Source: Anaerolineae bacterium (GTDB lineage: Bacteria; Chloroflexota; Anaerolineae; UBA4142). Taken from it: a DNA stretch of 12,651 bases. The notes below the pieces were generated by a model. That model made no database searches. It had not been told where the DNA came from and saw nothing but the letters and a program-made list of their open reading frames with translations. How positions within the stretch are numbered: the stretch's first letter is position 1; the number at the start of each line of letters is the position of its first letter. The stretch spans positions 1-12,651 of the forward strand of contig JAOACU010000052.1 in assembly GCA_026417715.1 (NCBI GenBank), given 5' to 3'. Shown one piece after another: positions 9,642 to 12,651 of this stretch. The translations under genes were made by a program, and so were the position numbers.

Positions 9642-9691
9642 CGAACGACGAAGGACGAAGGTCCGTCGTCGTTCGTCCTCCGTCCTTCGTC
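9640..9691 (+). promoter_or_regulatory. Mutually exclusive hairpins between mrpG and etfA
   Basis: Stem 1 pairs 9640-9656 (GACGAACGACGAAGGAC) with 9661-9677 (GTCCGTCGTCGTTCGTC), 16 of 17 bp with a GAAG loop. Stem 2 pairs 9647-9661 (GACGAAGGACGAAGG) with 9677-9691 (CCTCCGTCCTTCGTC), 14 of 15 bp. They share sequence, so only one can form at a time. There is no U-tract, so neither is a standard terminator. The etfA ribosome-binding site (9701-9706) follows 10 nt later. This could be attenuation, mRNA-end protection, or simply a palindromic repeat. Confidence 0.6.
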
Positions 9692-9711
9692 TATTTCCAA
9701 GAGGAGCACGA

Positions 9712-10731
9712 ATGACCAACAACGACATCTGGGTTTTCATCGAACAAGAAGACGGTAAAATTGCCGAGGTGAGTTTGGAACTGCTTGCCAAAGCGCGCGA
9801 ATTGGCGCAACAGTTGCAAAGCGCGGTGTGCGGTATTGTGTGTGGTCACCACATCGAAGTACTCGCCGAGCCGATTATTCATCACGGCGCGGATCGCGTG
9901 TTGCTCGCCGACCATCCCGAATTGGAAGATTATCGCACTCTGCCGTACGCGCGCGTCATCACGACCCTCGCGCGCGAACGTCGTCCATACGCGTTCCTCT
10001 TTGGCGCATCGCCGCTTGGACGCGATCTCGCGCCGCGCATCGCCAGCGCGCTCCAAGTCGGTTTGACGGCAGATTGCACCGATTTGCAAATCGGCGATTA
10101 CGAATCGAAAAAAGAAAAGACGATTTATCCGAACTTGCTATACCAAATTCGCCCCGCGTTCGGCGGCAATGTGATTGCAACGATTGTCAACCCCAAGACG
10201 CGTCCGCAAATGGCGACAGTGCGCGAAGGCGTGATGCGTCGTCGTGATCCCGACACCACGCGGCGCGGTAAAGTCGAATACATCACACCCACTTTTGATC
10301 CGCGCGATTTGGTGTTGCAAGTGCTCACGCGTGAGATGCGCGAATCGCGCGTGAACCTCAAAGGCGCGCCGATCATTGTTTCGGGTGGCGCGGGTGTGGG
10401 GAGCAAAGAAAACTTTGAGTTGATTCGCCAACTGGCGCACATCCTCGGCGGCGAAATCGGTGCATCGCGCGCGGCGGTGGATGCAGGATGGATTTCGCGC
10501 GAACATCAAGTTGGGCAAACGGGGACGACCGTGCGCCCACGTCTTTACATCGCCGCTGGCATTTCGGGTGCGATTCAACATCGCGCGGGGATGAGCGAAT
10601 CGGCAAAGATCATCGCCATCAACACCGACCCCAACGCGCCGATTTTTCAAATCGCGCATTACAAAATCGTCGGTGATTTGAAAGAGGTCATTCCGTTGAT
10701 GATTCGCGCGTTTCGTGAGAAAGCGAAATGA
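9712..10731 (+). CDS. etfA: Electron transfer flavoprotein, alpha subunit
   Basis: FAD-binding partner of EtfB, 339 aa. The N-terminal domain (about 5-190) is of usual ETF alpha type. The C-terminal FAD domain is clear: GASRAAVDAGW (250-260), HQVGQTGTTVRPRLYIA (265-281), GISGAIQHRAGM (283-294, His290) and AINTDPNAPIF (302-312). One key residue differs: the usual SGGRG reads SGGAG, so Ala227 replaces the Arg that packs on the flavin (human alpha-Arg249, Methylophilus alpha-Arg237). That Arg stabilises the anionic FAD semiquinone, so its loss should lower the flavin potential. GAGGAG at 9701-9706, 5 nt before the ATG, sets the start. It is separated from etfB by the mrp operon and followed 136 nt later by an acyl-CoA dehydrogenase, its likely electron donor. 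Confidence 0.96.
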   Translation: MTNNDIWVFIEQEDGKIAEVSLELLAKARELAQQLQSAVCGIVCGHHIEVLAEPIIHHGADRVLLADHPELEDYRTLPYARVITTLARERRPYAFLFGASPLGRDLAPRIASALQVGLTADCTDLQIGDYESKKEKTIYPNLLYQIRPAFGGNVIATIVNPKTRPQMATVREGVMRRRDPDTTRRGKVEYITPTFDPRDLVLQVLTREMRESRVNLKGAPIIVSGGAGVGSKENFELIRQLAHILGGEIGASRAAVDAGWISREHQVGQTGTTVRPRLYIAAGISGAIQHRAGMSESAKIIAINTDPNAPIFQIAHYKIVGDLKEVIPLMIRAFREKAK

Positions 10732-10828
10732 CGGAGGACGGAAGACGAAGGACGAATGAAAATTTTTGATTTTCGATTTTCGATTTTCGATTTGCGATTG
10801 AGAAGAATGCAATCGGCAATCGAAAATC
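10732..10828. repeat. Short-word repeats and hairpin before the acyl-CoA dehydrogenase
   Basis: The spacer begins with GGAGGACGGAAGACGAAGGACGAA-like words related to those in front of etfA. From 10768 a 7-bp unit GATTTTC is repeated three times, then GATTTGC and GATTG. The last part (10782-10800) pairs with 10810-10828 (CAATCGGCAATCGAAAATC) in a 19-bp stem with two mismatches and a 9-nt loop. It is not followed by a U-tract. The remaining bases to the start hold only the ribosome-binding site. Confidence 0.7.
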
Positions 10829-10856
10829 GGCAATCCCAAATTGTTCGTCACTCCGC

Positions 10857-10861
10857 AGGAG
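10857..10861 (+). promoter_or_regulatory. Ribosome-binding site deciding the acyl-CoA dehydrogenase start
   Basis: AGGAG lies 6 nt before ATG 10868 and downstream of the alternative in-frame TTG at 10841, so the ATG is preferred. Confidence 0.75.
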
Positions 10862-10867
10862 TACGCT

Positions 10868-12586
10868 ATGCCAGAAAATTTCTTCCTCGACAATCCCGAT
10901 TTGCAATACTATTTGTATCACACCGATTTGCGCCGCGTGGTCGCGCTGAAAGAAAAAAATTACACGTATCACGAAAAATATCCTGCCGCGCCGCGCCACT
11001 ATGAAGACGCGCTCGATAGTTATCGGCGCATCCTGACCGTGCTCGGCGAAATTTGCGCAACGCGCGTTGCCCCGCGCGCTGCCGAAGCGGACGAAATCGG
11101 CGCGCGCTTTTACGATGGCAAGGTAGAGTACTCGCCCGCAACGCAAGACGCGCTCCACGCATTCAAGCAAGCCGAGTTGTTCGGCGTGATGTTGCCTTGG
11201 GAGTACGGCGGGATGAATTTGCCCGAGACGATTTATCAAATGATGGTGGAAATCGTCTCGCGCGCCGAAGCCGGCTTGATGACGGTGTTCGGTTTGCAAG
11301 AGATTGCGCAATCCATCGCCGAGTTTGGCGATGAAGCGATGAAAGCGCGCCTGTTGCCGCGTTTCGCGCGCGGCGAAGTATCGGGCGCGATGGTGCTCAC
11401 CGAACCCGACGCTGGCTCGGATCTCGGTTCGGTGCAAACGCGCGCGACGTACGACGAATCGTCTGGGGTGTGGCGCATCAACGGCGTCAAACGTTTCATC
11501 ACCAATGGTTGCGCCGATGTGATGGTCGTCCTTGCGCGCAGCGAACCCGATAGTAACGATGCGCGCGGTCTTTCGCTCTTCCTCGTCGAAAAAGATGACA
11601 GCGTGGTGATTCGTCGCATTGAAAACAAGATGGGTTTGCACGCGTCGCCGACGTGTGAGATTCAGTACAACAACACACCCGCGCAACTCATCGGCAAGCG
11701 TCGCTTTGGGTTGATTCGTTACGCGATGGCATTGATGAACGGTGCGCGACTTGCGGTTGCCGCGCAAGCCGTTGGCATCGCCGAAGCCGCGTATCGCGAA
11801 GCGCTCAAGTATGCGAACGCGCGCGTGCAATTCAATCAGCCGATTCGCAACCTGCCCGCCGTGACGCGAATGCTCGTTTCGATGCGCGCGGAAATCGAAG
11901 CGACGCGCGCGTTGATGTACGAAGCGGCGCGTTGGGTGGATTTGGAAAAAGCCCTCGAACATCACATCGCCGAAAGTGCCAAGCCCGATCCTGCCGATCG
12001 TCAGCTGCTCAAGCGCGCCGCGCGTCTTGGCGAGACACTCACGCCGCTCGTCAAGTACTATGCGACCGAGATGGGCAATCGTGTGTGTTTCAAAGCGATG
12101 CAAGTGCATGGTGGCGTTGGCTATATGCGTGAGTTCAACGTCGAGCGGCATTATCGCGATATTCGCGTGACCAACATCTACGAGGGCACGAGCCAGATGC
12201 AAATCGTTGCGGCGATTGGCAAATTGCTGGGACACGCGCTCGACGATGTGTTGAACGAATGGGCATCGCAGGATTACGGTGACGATCTTGCACCGCTCAA
12301 AGACCAACTTGTCGAAGCAACCGCGTTGATGAATCGTTGTGCGGATCACCTCAAGGAATGTTCGACCGATGTGGTAGATTACTACGCGTCCGATATGGTG
12401 GACATTGCCGTACAAGTGTGCAACGGTTGGTTGTTGTTGCAACATGCGCGCGACCACGCGCCCAAGAAACCGATTGCGCAGGTGTACATCGGCGCGCATC
12501 TGCCGTTGGTGTACGGTGCGGTTCGCGCGATTCAAGCCGCCGACGTGTCGCCGTTGAAGAATCGGGATGCGATTTTAGGGGATTGA
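10868..12586 (+). CDS. Acyl-CoA dehydrogenase, long form with C-terminal extension
   Basis: Flavoenzyme that introduces the alpha-beta double bond in an acyl-CoA thioester and passes the electrons to ETF; cytoplasmic. At 572 aa it is much longer than the classical 380-400. It has an N-terminal extension (about 1-50), the helical domain (50-170), and a beta domain with AMVLTEPDAGSDLG (174-187) and GVKRFITNG (206-214). The C-terminal helical domain follows with HGGVGYMREFNVERHYRD (414-431) and the NIYEGTSQMQ stretch, in which Glu439 aligns with the catalytic base of medium-chain-type enzymes. About 120 extra residues (450-572) form a C-terminal helical domain, as in DmdC/FadE-like large members. 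Acyl chain specificity cannot be told. It lies directly downstream of etfA on the same strand, so EtfAB is its probable acceptor. It could also work reductively. Confidence 0.95.
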   Translation: MPENFFLDNPDLQYYLYHTDLRRVVALKEKNYTYHEKYPAAPRHYEDALDSYRRILTVLGEICATRVAPRAAEADEIGARFYDGKVEYSPATQDALHAFKQAELFGVMLPWEYGGMNLPETIYQMMVEIVSRAEAGLMTVFGLQEIAQSIAEFGDEAMKARLLPRFARGEVSGAMVLTEPDAGSDLGSVQTRATYDESSGVWRINGVKRFITNGCADVMVVLARSEPDSNDARGLSLFLVEKDDSVVIRRIENKMGLHASPTCEIQYNNTPAQLIGKRRFGLIRYAMALMNGARLAVAAQAVGIAEAAYREALKYANARVQFNQPIRNLPAVTRMLVSMRAEIEATRALMYEAARWVDLEKALEHHIAESAKPDPADRQLLKRAARLGETLTPLVKYYATEMGNRVCFKAMQVHGGVGYMREFNVERHYRDIRVTNIYEGTSQMQIVAAIGKLLGHALDDVLNEWASQDYGDDLAPLKDQLVEATALMNRCADHLKECSTDVVDYYASDMVDIAVQVCNGWLLLQHARDHAPKKPIAQVYIGAHLPLVYGAVRAIQAADVSPLKNRDAILGD

Positions 12587-12602
12587 TGGTGAGGTGTAAA
12601 CT

Positions 12603-12651
12603 ATGACTACGTTAACAATTACTGTTCCAGACGATCTCTTTCGTCAACTTG
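12603..12651 (+). CDS. Partial gene of unknown function, cut by the window end
   Basis: An ATG with GAGGTG (12591-12596) 6 nt upstream starts MTTLTITVPDDLFRQL and runs off the end. The first 16 residues resemble the beta-strand start of small ribbon-helix-helix or antitoxin-like proteins, but this is too short to assign. It begins 16 nt after the dehydrogenase stop, so it may belong to the same transcript. Confidence 0.5.
   Translation, partial: MTTLTITVPDDLFRQL

Noticed and set aside
9640..9691. Rho-independent terminator after mrpG
   Set aside because: The stems are strong but no run of T follows, and etfA starts 20 nt later with a good ribosome-binding site.
10841..10867. TTG start adding nine residues to the acyl-CoA dehydrogenase
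   Set aside because: The AGGAG ribosome-binding site lies after it and 6 nt before ATG 10868.
10688..12535. A 615-codon open frame on the minus strand
   Set aside because: It lies opposite the acyl-CoA dehydrogenase, is rich in Arg, His and Gln, and shows no recognisable domain. It is an antisense shadow caused by codon bias.

Overview
The window is one contiguous, single-strand (+) gene block. It begins with an untrimmed Nextera mosaic-end sequence (bases 1-19), so base 1 is an assembly or library end and not a biological boundary. Base composition is moderately GC-rich with a striking excess of CGCG words. TTG and GTG starts are used, and spacers contain short word repeats (GACGAAGG, GATTTTC, TTAGAGA) and a TTCTGAG..CTCAG palindromic repeat. 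Together with the protein signatures this suggests an uncultured environmental bacterium, plausibly Chloroflexota (Anaerolineae-like). That placement is inference only; there is no rRNA or tRNA in the window.

Layout: (1) 92-2772, a P2-type cation-transporting P-type ATPase split in two by a single-base frameshift near 1632-1636. (2) 2795-3688, etfB, an electron-transfer flavoprotein beta subunit with the sequence signature of the bifurcation-capable/clostridial group. (3) 3681-9641, a complete seven-gene Mrp (Mnh/Sha) cation/proton antiporter operon, mrpA-B-C-D-E-F-G; mrpA overlaps the end of etfB, and a palindromic MITE/REP-like element sits between mrpE and mrpF. (4) 9712-10731, etfA, with Ala replacing the near-universal FAD-contacting Arg. 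(5) 10868-12586, a long acyl-CoA dehydrogenase. (6) From 12603, the first 16 codons of another gene cut by the window end.

The unusual point is that etfB and etfA, normally adjacent, are separated by an entire Mrp antiporter operon, followed by an acyl-CoA dehydrogenase that is a natural electron donor for ETF. mrpA starts at a TTG inside etfB with its own AAGGAG ribosome-binding site, so the two modules are translationally coupled at that junction. A reasonable reading is one transcription unit in which acyl-CoA oxidation through EtfAB is co-regulated with Na+/H+ exchange. A more adventurous reading is that the ETF couples physically or functionally to the Mrp complex, whose MrpA and MrpD subunits are homologues of the proton-pumping subunits of complex I. 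No ETF:quinone oxidoreductase, Fe-S protein or complex I redox subunit is visible in the window, so direct redox coupling is speculative.

Spacers within the mrp block are overlapping or very short except for the 243-nt mrpE-mrpF gap. The spacers in front of the three flavoprotein genes (etfB, etfA, acyl-CoA dehydrogenase) are made of short repeats and hairpins. No gene-free stretch exceeds 300 bases.
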